A stretch of DNA of 42,500 nt from Prorocentrum cordatum (lineage: Eukaryota > Sar > Dinophyceae > Prorocentrales > Prorocentraceae): NCBI GenBank assembly GCA_963575745.1, contig CAUYUJ010002113.1:652501-695000 (forward strand), read 5' to 3'. Below the pieces are notes generated by a model. It made no database searches. It saw only the letters and a list, made by a program, of their open reading frames with translations, and had not been told where the DNA came from. The translations under genes and the position numbers were made by a program. Positions 1-9,744 of this stretch are shown piece after piece. Numbering within the stretch: the stretch's first letter is position 1; each line of letters begins with the position of its first letter.

Positions 1-22
1 TCCTTCTCCTCATCGTTTTCAC

Positions 23-110
23 ATGTTCCATATCTTTCATCTCCTCCTCCTCCTCCTCCTCCCCCTCCTCCTTCTCCGCCTCCTCCCCCTCCTCCTCTTC
101 CTTCACACCG
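23..110. repeat. (TCC/CTC)n pyrimidine microsatellite
   Basis: This is an imperfect trinucleotide tract of CTC/TCC units with scattered CCT and TTC variants. It creates artificial poly-Leu and poly-Ser frames that should not be annotated as protein. Confidence 0.9.
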
Positions 111-789
111 CGAGGACGAAGACGAGGTCGAGGTCACGACGATCCACATTCAGACCAGTCGTCGGAATTGCGCTCACGGTGGCGGGGTTTGCTGCAGGCA
201 GCTGGATAGAGGATACGACAACGACGAACACACCGCTACCTGCTCGCCACGAACCAACCAACACGTGCGCTTCCACACTGCCGCCCAATAGAGTCCCGGG
301 ACGGCCTCAAGAAACCACTCAAACAGCCCCACGAGGGCCTAAGAGACACCCCCAGCGGCCCCAAAAGACCTCCGAGACGGACCAGGGACAGACGGAACGC
401 CTCCCTGGCCGTGTCCCCCGCGAAGCTGTGTGTGTGTGTCCCACGAGGCTGGGCTGTTCTAGGAAATGGAGACAGCGGCCTGCCGCCACTGTCCCTCTCC
501 CATCTGGCAAAAGCATCAACTCTTGCAAACAGAAGTAACAGACAGTTTGTTCAAAACGCGACGATCCGCACGCTGCGGAATCAACGTTGTAGTTGATGGC
601 TGCCGGCCCCACCCGCCTCTGATGTTTTCTGCGGTCCCACTATCGAGCATGTGATTCCTCTGGCGGCGGAGCGCGCGGGAAACGGCCGGTTGCCCCAAGT
701 GGAGCAGGGGAGGATGGGAGGCAATCGTTAATAATCTTCTGATGACAAGAGATCGATGGGACGGTCGCGCGGGGACCCACGGCGCCACG
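111..789. other. Intergenic stretch, no gene recognised
   Basis: Short frames are open on both strands, but none has a recognisable motif or conserved-looking composition. The stretch lies downstream (3' side) of the minus-strand synthetase-like gene, so its right end probably holds that gene's 3' UTR. Confidence 0.5.
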
Positions 790-2310
790 TCACTTGTACT
801 TGCCCTGGTACACCTTGTGCGCTTGGTTGTGCTTCTTCGTGAGTAGTAGTCCGCCCCAAGCTGCCCTCCACTTCTCGTATACTCTCATGGGCACCTTCTT
901 CACGCGCCAATCAGGTGCCATCCTTGGCCACGGCTCTGACGCTGGACCCTTGCACAAGTGCATATACGCCTCCTTTCCAATGTCGACCTCGCTCATCGCC
1001 GGCCGTGGCCGCAGAACGCCAACGACGTCCTCCGCAGCGAAGTGACCTGTGCGGCAGAAGCCGTCCTCCTCGCGAAAAGCCTCGGCGGAGCTGCGCGGCC
1101 GCTGGCAGTAGCGCTCGAAGAGGCCGTCGCCCTTGACCCAGAGTTCTCCGTCTGGCGCTACCTGCCACTGCAGGCCGGACACGCTGCATCCCCCGCCGCT
1201 GCCCTGCACCGTGTAGAGGGGTCCCGCCTCCGCGCAGCTAAAGTACCACGTGAGGGGGCAGTGGAAGATCTCCTGCCAGCGCTGGGCCAGCTGCGAGGAC
1301 GGCACGGACCCTGCGGGGGCCACGGCGGCGCAGTGCCGCAGCGGCTGGGCCGCCCAGCGAGCGGCGAGCTCGGCGCGGAGCCCGGGCGCGAGGCCCTCGT
1401 GGGCGTCGAGGAGCAGCGAGCACCAGTCGGAGGGGAGGAACAGCACCGTGGCATCGCGCTCGTCGCGGATGGCTGCCCAGAAATGCCACACGCCCGCGGC
1501 TGCCTCGACGGCCCTTCCTGGCAGCGCCACAGAAGCGCCCACGGACAGAGGCGCCTCCACCGCGTCGAGCACCCCGACCGGGGAGTCCGCGGGGAGGCCC
1601 AGCGACAGCACGGTGTCGCTCGAAGACAGCCCCCAGAGCTCGACCGCCGCAGCCACGCGGGCATCGACCGCCTCGGGTGTCACCTCTGCGGTGAGGGTTG
1701 CGTGGCTTCCCGGGGCCGAAGAAGCGAGAAGCAGCGGCGCCGCTTCGCTGGCGCACGGCGCCGAGGGACCTTCCAGTGGCAGGCCGCTGCCACGCAGCGG
1801 CAGCACCGATGCCACGTGCGCGCCAACCTGACGGGCCGCGTCACGCAAGGCTTTGATCTCGCTGTCGGGGGTCTCGCCCGCGAGCACCACCAGCCTCGCC
1901 TGTGCGTCTGCGAGGCGGCGGCAGAGCTCGTCAGCCCGGCAGCCGCGCGGGTCCACGGGGATCACGGCCGCGCCCGTGGACCTGGCCCCGCGCAGCGAGG
2001 CGGCGAAGTCGATGGACTGGTGGCCCGCAACGGCCACGCGCGCGGGCTTCTCGCCCGCCTGCCCAAGGCCCAGGAGTATGGGCGCGACCCTGAGCCGCAC
2101 GGCCTCCTCCAGCGGCTGCAGGCCCGCCGCGCTGGCGGCCGCGAACGCGCGGGGCGCGCCCGCGGCAGCACGCCGGGCGGCGGCGTGGCGGAGCTGCGTT
2201 GCCGCCATGGCCGCGGCTGCACCCTGAGCCACGACGGCTACGGACAGGAAGATACACCGTACCGACAGGCAGGCAGGCACACGTGCTTGTGTACAACACG
2301 CAGAAAGCAT
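790..2310 (-). CDS. AMP-binding acyl-CoA synthetase-like protein, probable pseudoenzyme
   Basis: This is an uninterrupted 506-codon frame. Residues about 65-430 follow the order of an adenylate-forming (ANL) large domain, most like malonyl-CoA/acyl-CoA synthetases: a 'GAAVIPVDPR' strand near 113, a region near 192-210 where the Ser/Thr/Gly-rich P-loop should be, 'LSLGLPADSPVG' near 235, 'LFLPSDW' near 290, 'WYFSCAEAG' near 355 in place of the YGxTE motif, and 'DGELWVKG...DGFCRTGHF' at 387-424. Key positions look lost: the P-loop reads ASSAPGSHATL without Lys, and TGD is TGH. The C-terminal swivelling domain with its catalytic Lys is absent; instead a ~70-residue basic tail of unknown origin ends in KVYQGKYK. 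Residues 35-63, Ala/Arg-rich, resemble an organelle transit peptide, so Met35 (codon 2206-2208) is a better start than Met1, which sits inside a palindrome. Family membership is fairly sure; activity is doubtful. Confidence 0.75.
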   Translation of the reverse strand: MLSACCTQARVPACLSVRCIFLSVAVVAQGAAAAMAATQLRHAAARRAAAGAPRAFAAASAAGLQPLEEAVRLRVAPILLGLGQAGEKPARVAVAGHQSIDFAASLRGARSTGAAVIPVDPRGCRADELCRRLADAQARLVVLAGETPDSEIKALRDAARQVGAHVASVLPLRGSGLPLEGPSAPCASEAAPLLLASSAPGSHATLTAEVTPEAVDARVAAAVELWGLSSSDTVLSLGLPADSPVGVLDAVEAPLSVGASVALPGRAVEAAAGVWHFWAAIRDERDATVLFLPSDWCSLLLDAHEGLAPGLRAELAARWAAQPLRHCAAVAPAGSVPSSQLAQRWQEIFHCPLTWYFSCAEAGPLYTVQGSGGGCSVSGLQWQVAPDGELWVKGDGLFERYCQRPRSSAEAFREEDGFCRTGHFAAEDVVGVLRPRPAMSEVDIGKEAYMHLCKGPASEPWPRMAPDWRVKKVPMRVYEKWRAAWGGLLLTKKHNQAHKVYQGKYK

Positions 2311-2456
2311 CTATACACCACCACCGTGCCAGGCCAGGGCCATCCTGGGCCCTAGGATGGTGTAGACGCCCTCCCGGCTCGGCCAGGAGGGTCTATACAC
2401 CATCCTGCGGCCCAGGATGGCCCTGGTCTGACACGGAGGTGGTGTATAGATGCCTT
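2304..2456. repeat. 153-bp near-perfect palindrome (MITE- or introner-like hairpin)
   Basis: The left arm 2304-2374 and right arm 2386-2456 are inverted copies with only a few mismatches, separated by an 11-bp spacer. The arms start AAAGCATCTATACACCACC. The first ATG of the synthetase-like frame lies at the tip of the left arm, so the element forms the 5' edge or leader of that gene. The CTATACACC motif recurs in the dispersed repeats at 7.05 and 22.58 kb. Confidence 0.85.
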
Positions 2457-2869
2457 CGTGGGATACAACACAAACGAAACATAAGCGCGAGTCCACCCAG
2501 TGCGCACACATGCGCCGATTCCACGTCTGCCCTCATTGTTCCTCCCCCTCATTCTCACGTGGAGGGAGAGGAGGAGAAACCCACTTGGGCTCAGTCCGCG
2601 CACGTCTGCATGCCCGCGCGCAGCGTCGGACTTTCGTCCACAGAGGGATCATGCGCGCGGGAATTCATCCTCGACGCTGACGGCACTCGGACGAGTGAAG
2701 GCGGAGGGAACGGGAAGATTTTCGGCCCCCGTGGGACCCCGAGTTTGGCAGAGATCCGCGCGGATTTATCTCGATGACGCCGACGCCAATGCCAGCATCC
2801 CGAGGGCGACGGAGCTCGGCCGCTTATTGCGCCAGCACCCCCCTGGGTTTCGGGAAGTGTTCTCGTATC
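2457..2869. other. No gene recognised
   Basis: This GC-rich stretch upstream of the synthetase-like gene has only short overlapping frames on both strands without motifs. It may contain promoter sequence, but nothing specific can be pointed to. Confidence 0.4.
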
Positions 2870-3300
2870 AGATGTTCGGTCCCAAGAGGGCCCCAAAACG
2901 GACCAAGAGGGCCCCATGAAGCCCCCAAGACAGCCCACGAGGGCCCCGAGTCGACGAATAACCGCTCCAAGACGCTCAAGATGGCCCCCAGACGGGCGAA
3001 TAGGCCTCCAAAAGGCCTCCGAAGAGAGCCCCAAGAGGCCGAAATCATTGATTTTCACATCTTGTTGAAGGATTTTGGGGTTCTCGCCTGTTCGGCTCCC
3101 CGGGGCTCCAAGACGGCCCAAAAAGGGGCCCTAAAGATGGAACACGAGCAGAAAATCGGAGCCTGTCTCGAGGCCCCCACGAGGCCCCCACGTGGCCCCC
3201 AAGAGGCCCCCAAAGAAGCCCCAAGAGGCCCCAACATGGCCTCGAAGAGACGTCCAAACTGCCTCCAAGAGGCCCTCGAGAGGCCTACCACAAGATCCCA
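2870..3300. repeat. Degenerate 'GGCCCCAAGAGG' repeat field with AT-richer core
   Basis: Irregular ~12-bp units built on GGCCCCAAGA/GGCCCCCAAGAG flank an AT-richer core at about 3045-3085. The same architecture recurs at 8745-9240, 23110-23480 and 23820-24060. It is low-complexity and gives Pro/Arg-rich spurious frames on both strands. Confidence 0.75.
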
Positions 3301-3390
3301 ACAAACATCCAATAGGCTTCATACCCACAGCCCAGACACGGTGGCGGGATGGGCCGAAAGCCATTAGCTACTTCCCGCAAACAAAAAAAA

Positions 3391-3990
3391 CAGGCACCAT
3401 GCAGGTGACCTATAATCGGGTGGGTCATCCGAAAACTGGTGGAGAAAAACCATGCGTTCCATTTGGATTCTGGACCCACAATGAGGTGATGCATTTCCAT
3501 GTAATACAACTCCCACATGAAGCAGACACCACGCAAGTGACCGACACGCGGATGGATCACCCGAAAACTGGGTGAAGAAAACCAAACGTTTCACTTGCAT
3601 CCGAGCCTCCACAGGAGGTGATACAACCCCCTGTAATACATTTCCCGCGTGAAGCAAGCACCACGCAGGTGATCCACCAGCGGGTGGGTCACCCGAAAAC
3701 TGTTTGAATAAAACCATGTGTTCCACGTGAATTCTGCGATCCAACATGAGGTGAAGCATTCCGATTCAATACGATTCTAGTGTGAAGCAAGCGCCACGCA
3801 AATGACCCACGGGTAGGTGGATCACCCGTGAACTGGTTGACGAAATCCATTTGTTCCATTTGCAACACGGGCCCAAACATGACATGCATTTCCCGCATGC
3901 TGCAGACACCACGCAAGTACCCAACAGGCGTGTGGGTCATCCGAAAACTGGTTGAGAAAACCTTGTGTTGCATTTGCATTCTCAAGAGCC
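3391..3990. repeat. Tandem array, ~132-bp unit, about 4.6 copies
   Basis: Units start near 3391, 3524, 3656, 3789 and 3904, each opening with a variant of (A)GCACCACGCAAGTGACC and carrying a CACCCGAAAACTGG box about 45 bp in. Unit lengths are 133, 132, 133, 115 (an 18-bp deletion) and a partial fifth. On the minus strand three units are read in one open frame as a diverged 44-residue repeat with QFSGDPP and SPAWCLLH boxes. This could be coding or a consequence of the period being near a multiple of three. Confidence 0.85.
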
Positions 3991-4309
3991 TTTCATTGGC
4001 TCGGAACCTTCAAGTGTCTCTCAAGAGCCTCTATGGGATTCTTGGAGATTCCCTGAGGGTACTGGGCAGCGCAGGGAGGTATGCCCCCATTGGTGAGCAC
4101 GGCCGAACTTTGAACTTATTATTCTTCCAGATGGCTGTGGGGTGGCCTGGAGGGATGGAGGGTTCAAATTTCAGACATATCTGAAACAAGTTCGAACGAA
4201 CTCGGGTCAAATTACACGAGCGCTGGCTCATCCTCGCCTTCGGGGAAGGGGGGGGAAGGCGAACCACACACACACAAAATGCGGGGGAGGGGGGTGATCA
4301 ATACATATT

Positions 4310-4475
4310 TTTGTTTGTGTTTGCCCCCTCCTCCGACAACATCGCTGGTGTCGCCACCCACAACGGCATCCTGCAGGCGTGCAGGCGCATTATCTTCAGT
4401 TTGGGCCTGAAGGCAGACCACGCCGCCAGCTCGCCCGCTACCGCCGCTGCACCTTTTTTCCAGCCCCGACCCTCG
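4310..4475. other. Coding-like island, strand unresolved
   Basis: Frames are open on both strands with balanced amino-acid composition (plus strand around 'GILQACRRIIFSLGLKADHA', minus strand around 'LQAQTEDNAPARLQDAVVG' after an AG acceptor). No family was recognised. It may be a small exon; evidence is weak. Confidence 0.15.
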
Positions 4476-4668
4476 GCGCTCCTCGTCCTCCTCATCCTCC
4501 TCCTCCTCCGTCTCTTCCTCCTCCTTCACCTACTACTCCTCCTCACGTGCTTTTTTCCATGATCCGCGTCGTGGTTTTGGTCGTCATCGTCGACGTCACC
4601 GTCGTCGTCATCCCCGTCACCTTCGGCGTCGTCGTCGTCGTCCGCCGACGCCGAGGTCGACGCTGAGC
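4476..4668. repeat. (TCC)n followed by (GTC)n microsatellite
   Basis: A CTC/TCC tract to about 4550 is followed by a GTC/GTCGTC-rich tract to 4660. Both are imperfect trinucleotide repeats. Confidence 0.8.
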
Positions 4669-4669
4669 A

Positions 4670-6860
4670 GCAGCGCTGGGCAATAGTGGGCGCCCAGTGA
4701 GAAAGCCCTGCAGGGAGTACGCAGCAATAGCAACTAGTGCGCAGCATATTGCGTCAGCAAGACCAGGCCATCCACAAGCACAAGTGAGCACCAATGAGCA
4801 GCATTGGGCAGCACTGCGCAAGTCGTGACCAGCAATCGTGCGAGCGCTGGGCAGGCCGTGGCCGCTAGTGGCCACGCGCGCTCAGCAGTGAAACGGTGTG
4901 GGCAGCACTGGACAAGTCATGGACAAGCGGTGGGCTGACAACGCGCAGCATTCAACAACAATGACAACAACGCAATGCCGACAACGTGCAGTACAGATAA
5001 GCCGTGAGCAACGCTGATCAGAACAGCATAACACTGATCAGCAGCGGGCAAGCAGCGAACACCATATAACAACATAGAGCAGCAGGAATGACACGTGATC
5101 AGCGCTGAGAAGCAATGGTCAGCTGTGATCAATCAAGGCCTGACATTGGGCACCAGTGAGCAGTAGTAGCTGATTAGCTGTGGGCAGGCAGCGAGCAGAA
5201 CTGGTCAGCACTGCGCAGAGGTGGGCAATCAGCGACAAGCAAAGAGCGCAGAGAGCACTTGCGCGAATTACTGGTGAATTTAGCAGCATGAACACTGGTA
5301 TGCCACCAGTAAGTAGCGATCATGAAAGGTCAGCACGCGCGTGACAACACCGCTCATTACTCTGTGGCGGGCGCGCGTGGGTCAGCAGAAAGCACCCGTG
5401 AGCAACACAGGGCGCCGGGCCATGGAACACCATGAGGCATGTTCGTTGTTGTTTGTTTGGTGTGCATTGTCTGCTACGTTTGTGTGTGCGTGGTGAGTGT
5501 GTGTGTGTGTGTGTTGGCTGTTGTCTTTACTGTTGTACTTGCCGTTGTGGATGTTTGGTGTGCGCTTGTGTCATAAGCAAGGTGATCCATGGAACCGCGT
5601 TGAACAACAGTGGACAGCGGTGAGGAACCAGTTTGCAGCGAATACCATGGCTTGGCACCGGGGGGCGACAGGAGCCCGCAGCAAGCAGCAGCACCACCAC
5701 CAGTTGGCAGCAGAGGCCGATGAGCGCGCGGGCAGTGAGGCTCTGCGTGTTGCTCACTTGCTTCGCACTGCTCACCCACTGTTCGCACACTGGCGCCACA
5801 TGCCGGTCATTGGTGATAACTGGTGCCCGTGGCTTGCCCACGGATTGATCACTGGTTGTCGGCTGTCTGCTCTCTGATACCCCACTGCGGACCACTGGGG
5901 TTGACTGCCGCCCACTGCTTGCCCACTGATTGACCACTGATCATCACTGCAGCTCACTGCTGCGGTGTCGAGCGCATATCGTAAAAAGGGTACCCAAGCT
6001 GACCATTTAGAAGTGAAAAGGTTCTTTATCCATTCCTCGGTTACCGTGGATGTGTGCAGTCCTCAACGAACAACAGCATGCGGCAGCGACTAGCCGTGAG
6101 CACGGTTTGGCAGCAGTGACCAGTAGGTTGCAGCAATGAACTTGCGGCATGCAATCAGCTAGCACGCAATTGTCAAGCAGTGTGCCATAGTGCTGATCAG
6201 AACTGAGCCGCCAGTGGGCATCACCGAGCAGCACAAAACAATCACTAATCACGCAGTAGCATGGCAACGATCAGATACTATACACTATACCGCTCTCAGC
6301 AGCAGTGGGCAGCACAGAGCACCAGCGAACACCAGTGAACACCAATGGCCGCCGCCAAACAACACTGTCCAGTAGTGAGCAGTCTGTTGGTTCCAATTGA
6401 GCAGTGCTGACTGAGCATCAGTGCCCAGGCATTGAACTGCAGCGAGCGAAAGGCGATCAATGTTGGTCAGGCTGTGAGCGATTTGTGGACAACGCGCAAC
6501 GTTGATCAATAATGAACAGCACTGCGCAGCAGTGATCACCAGTGAGCGACGCTGATCAGCACTGCGTAGCACTGACCAGCGGTGGGCATGCAGCACAAAT
6601 CAGAAAACAGCAGAGCATAGTAGAAATCACCAGCAGAACACATCAGAATACATCAGAGTGGGCAAGCACTGAGCAAGCACTGAGCAGCACTGAGCACCAG
6701 TGGCAACCAGCAAACAACGCATTGCGCATCATCGAGCAACCGTGGACACCGCTGAGCACAGGCAAGCAACACTGAGATGTCACTGAGTAGCGGCAAATAA
6801 GCGGTGCGCAATCGCGACCAACATTGAGCAGCAGTAGCAAAAGTGATCAGCAGTGGGTTA
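4670..6860. repeat. 2.2-kb degenerate short repeat field, consensus near AGCACTGRGCAGCA
   Basis: The stretch is made of variable 10-16-bp units such as CAGCACTGGGCA, CAGTGAGCACC and CAGTGATCAGC. An insert at about 5440-5575 carries GT/TTG repeats. At about 5740-5965 the units appear as reverse complements (CCCACTGCTTGCCCACTG), so part of the field is inverted relative to the rest. No gene is supported. Confidence 0.8.
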
Positions 6861-6930
6861 CTTGACTGGGAGCGTTGGCACGAGCCCCGAACGAACATAC
6901 CCTGCAGTGAGAAGCTGAGTTGACGATAAT

Positions 6931-7157
6931 AAGGAACCGAACTCTATACACCGACGCCTATGTCTGACCTCACACTGAATCTCGCACAAGAAAACGGATC
7001 CTGGCGTATCCTGGTGTGTACGTGTTGCGCTGCTCCTCGGGAAAGCGGGGAAGCAGGTATACACCACACCACCCCGACGTCGTCCCCGACCCTAAACAAA
7101 AATCCCGGGATGGGAAAACAACCCGCCACTGGTAATGCATATGCTCCAGTTTCCGAG
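6931..7157 (+). repeat. Dispersed repeat, copy 1 (partner at 22446-22677)
   Basis: This block matches 22446-22677 in the same orientation over most of its length, including GGAACCGARCTCTAT at the start, GCACAAGAAARCGGATCCTGG, GTATACACCACACCACCCC, ACGTCGTCCCCGACC and TATGCTCCAGTTTCCGA at the end. Its function is unknown; it is probably part of a mobile element. Confidence 0.8.
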
Positions 7158-7169
7158 CTGAGTCGACGA

Positions 7170-7335
7170 TGCAGTCGAGGCGTTGACCTAAGGAACCCTA
7201 AATAAGGAACGAGGCCCCTTTCTCACATAGGTTCAACCTCGATTTCCCATGGAAAACCTCAGGAAAACCCGAGGCAAACTTTGAAACAATCAAGGAACAC
7301 TGAGCCCCTCCCCAACGAAAGGGGTTCCTTCCAAG
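7170..7335 (+). mobile_element. MITE-like element, right-truncated copy of the 33866-34047 family
   Basis: The left end (GCAGTCGAGGCGTTGACC, then CTAAGGAACCCTAAATAAGG) and the internal sequence match the complete copy at 33866-34047, including CCCCTCCCCAACGAAA near the right. The left TA is mutated to TG, and the right terminal repeat cannot be found beyond about 7335. Confidence 0.7.
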
Positions 7336-7578
7336 CTTGCCTGGCACGGGCCCCGAAGGGCTCTGCGCACAGAGTGGCGGAGAGACGCGTGGGACGCCGC
7401 CCCCAGACCCCCACCCCCCCCATGATCCGCCGGCCCCCACTTTGAAGGGGCCTCGGAGGGCCCCGGGGGGGGATCTAAGGAGGAGGACGAGAGGAGGGGG
7501 ACACTGAGTACGTGGGGGGTCACTGGGAAGGGGGGGGAGGGGAATTTCTAGGTGGCTCTGAATCTGAAGGGGGTGTGA
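7336..7578. other. G/C-rich spacer, no gene recognised
   Basis: The stretch contains runs of C and G (around 7420 and 7480-7545) but no repeat or coding signal that can be supported. Confidence 0.4.
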
Positions 7579-7652
7579 TTGGGGAGCGGGATGATGAGGA
7601 GGAGAAGGAGGAGGAGGAGGGGGAGGAGGAGAAGGAGGAGGAGGGAGGGATG
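7579..7652. repeat. (GGA)n microsatellite
   Basis: An imperfect GAG/GGA trinucleotide tract. Confidence 0.85.
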
Positions 7653-7823
7653 AGGAGCAGAGAAGGCATCCGACGCCTCGAGACCGTGGCACTCCCGAGC
7701 ACGAGGCGAAGACGGCGCCGAGGCGCCCAGGCGCGAAACCACCTGGGCGGCCACGCCCCGCCGCTCTGTCTGCAGCGCCGCGCGCGCGAGAGACGGAGCC
7801 AACGCTCGACCGCGAGAGAGACC

Positions 7824-7889
7824 TCCCCCTCCTCCTCCTCCTCCTCCTCCTCCTCCTCCTCCTCCTCCTCCCCCTCCTCCTCCTCGGGC
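7824..7889. repeat. (CTC)n microsatellite abutting an exon
   Basis: Near-perfect CTC repeats start immediately downstream, in transcript sense, of the proposed GC donor of the exon at 7890-8023. The microsatellite therefore begins essentially at the first bases of the next intron. Confidence 0.85.
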
Positions 7890-8023
7890 CTTGAAGAGCC
7901 GCCCGCCGTCCCGCAGGAACACCGTGCCGCCGTTGCCCGCCAGGGTGACGTAGCCCTCGGCGCCGTCCTCGGCGGGGGCCGGCGGCGAGGGAGGGGGGCG
8001 GAGCCTCTGGCACGCACGGCGCC
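7890..8023 (-). CDS. Exon E of EF-hand/SH3-like gene (partial CDS)
   Basis: Read on the minus strand, the exon encodes 2 bases plus 44 codons whose second half contains DGAEGYVTLAGNGGTVFL, followed by RDGGRLFK. This matches the 'DGxEGWVTxxGNQGTxFL' end of an SH3-like module that I remember from many dinoflagellate EF-hand proteins. The acceptor is CTCAG|GG (cag at 8024-8026) and the donor is AAG|GC with the intron starting at 7889. The phase fits exon D at 14613-14706, which ends with one base of a Gly codon. The first ~17 codons are Pro/Arg-rich and less like the family, so an intermediate exon may be missing or the acceptor may lie further in. In the family this module is repeated, so further exons may lie to the left of 7890; none was found. 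Confidence 0.7.
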
Positions 8024-8072
8024 CTGAGCGCCCACCGGCGCCACGAGAGCTTGCCGGAGCGGACGGGGACGA

Positions 8073-8333
8073 CCCTGACTCCAGATCCGCCCTACTTTGG
8101 CTTTTTTGCCCAACTTAAAACTGCGTCGGAACTCCACCTATGAGAGGCCGAACAAGTAGGGCGGAAATTTCTGCACCCAGCATAAAGTAGGGCGGAAATC
8201 CACAGAAGTAGGGCGGAAACAGCAGCAGAAAAGTAGGGCGGAAATTGGCATCAGCGGGGCTTGAAAAATAAGGCGGAAATTCCAAGCCCTACTTACGAAT
8301 TTCCCCAAAGTAGGGCGGATCCAGAGTCAGGGG
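8073..8333. mobile_element. 261-bp MITE with 28-bp terminal inverted repeats
   Basis: The left end CCCTGACTCCAGATCCGCCC and right end (reverse complement CCCTGACTCTGGATCCGCCC) match over 28 bp with two mismatches, both continuing TACTTTGG. The interior repeats the terminal motif as direct AGTAGGGCGGAAAT units near 8154, 8185, 8205, 8230 and (diverged) 8262. There is no coding capacity and it is richer in A/T than its flanks. No clear target-site duplication is visible. It lies in the intron between exons D and E. Confidence 0.9.
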
Positions 8334-8359
8334 AGGAGAAGTACCGTGGAGGCTAGTCG

Positions 8360-8480
8360 ACAAGAAACCCTTCCGCAAGAAACCCAACCCTGAGACCCCA
8401 GGACGGCCATTCGTTTCCGGTGTGGGGACGTCGCGCTTTTCCATCGCAGAGCCATCGGAGCCCAAGAAGCCCAGGGCACC
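8360..8480 (-). other. Possible small exon, low confidence
   Basis: After a CTCCAG acceptor (intron side starting at 8481), one minus-strand frame reads a balanced peptide containing 'FLGSDGSAMEKRDVPTPETN'. Another frame of the same interval would be in phase with exon D but does not resemble the family convincingly. The plus strand is also open. It is recorded because it lies between exons D and E on the same strand. Confidence 0.15.
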
Positions 8481-8744
8481 CTGGAGGCGAGCAGGGTGCC
8501 TCTTGGCATGGGTCTCCCCTGCATAGCGATGGAAGCCCGGGCCGCGCGGCGGAGGGTGGTTCGCCGACACGCTGGGGTGGGCCAAGGAGAGGAGCACGTG
8601 CCGTGCCAGTGGAGGCATGCGCGGCTGCTGTCTGCAGCGGCAGGCGAAGAGAAAGTGCTGGGGGAGGGCAGGGGGCAGGGAGGGGTCGGCGCAAGCACGA
8701 ACTGTTGGACATGCCCCCCTGGACCTCCATTGCAACAGCCTAAT

Positions 8745-9240
8745 GCTCCAAGATGGTCTCCAAGATGGGTTAAGATAGCCGACGATGGTTCAAGATAACT
8801 GTCGACATACCTCCTAAAGGCCCGATGACGGCCACAACACGGTTCCAAGTGATCCAGGATCTCCCTCAGGACCCCTCAAGATGCCCAAACCTTTGAACAC
8901 CTGAGGAACATCAATGATGTTTGCCTTATCCGCGTGTTGATTCCGATGCGCTTTTGAGGCCTCAAGATGGCCCCAAGATTGCCCAAGAGGGGCCCAAGAT
9001 GCCGCCCAGGCGGCCCCAAGAGCGCCCAAGAGCGGCCCAAGAGGCGATGTTGATGGCCCCAAGGGGGATCGAAGACCCCGACCCTTTTTGACCAATAGCC
9101 TCCAAGGCGGCCTCAAGATGCCCTCCATGGCTCTCAAGAGGCCCCCAAGAGAGCCCAGCCCCAAGAGGGCCCCAAAAGGGTCCAATCACCCTCAGAAAGA
9201 GCCCCAAGAGGACCACAAGATCCCCCAACTCCAAGAGGCG
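8745..9240. repeat. GGCCCCAAGA/CCAAGATGG repeat field
   Basis: Units of CCAAGATGGCCCCAAGA, CCCCAAGAGGGCCC and related forms surround an AT-richer core at about 8890-8955. The organisation is the same as the field at 2870-3300. No coding signal. Confidence 0.75.
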
Positions 9241-9405
9241 ATTTGAGGACTCTCTCCTCGTCCTCGTTGTCCTCCGCCTCCTCATCCTCATCCTCCGTGT
9301 CCTCGTCCTTGCCCTCATCGTCTTCCTTTTCGTTGTTCTCATCTTCCTCGTCGTCATCCTCCTCCTCCTGCTGCTGCTGCTCCTCCTCCTCCTCCTTCCC
9401 TCGCC
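9241..9405. repeat. CTC/TCC/GTC microsatellite complex
   Basis: Imperfect pyrimidine-rich triplets (CCTCGTCCTC, CTCCTGCTGCTGC) yield artificial poly-Ser frames. Confidence 0.8.
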
Positions 9406-9744
9406 CCCCCCCGCGGGCCCCAGGGATGGCCCGAAGCAGCCCTCAAAAGCACCCCCTTGCTCCCAGAGATGTTTCTGTTCACCGTGGCTGCTCTTGTTTT
9501 TTTCTCAGTACATGTGTCTCTTCGTCCCTTCGCCCGTCACCTCTCATGGGCAAGGTGTGTGAATGGGTTGACGCGGATACGCGAAGCGTGAATAATCCCG
9601 TCTTAAAATCTACGGAGAGCTCTCGAAAACGAAGAAGCCCAAATAAACTGAACCAACGCAACTCGAGCTTCGCAGCCGTAGAAGAAATTGATGCCCAACT
9701 CTGGATTGTGAAATTCCCTACTCCACGGGTGAACGTGCAACCGC
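9406..9744. other. No gene recognised
   Basis: An ordinary-complexity stretch between two pyrimidine tracts. Frames on both strands are short or continuous with the low-complexity flanks. No motif was seen. Confidence 0.4.

Noticed and set aside
958-2355. A 465-codon plus-strand open frame opposite the synthetase-like gene
   Set aside because: It is a GC-driven shadow: composition is Arg/Ala/Gly/His-rich without motifs, whereas the minus-strand frame has the ordered ANL-family segments.
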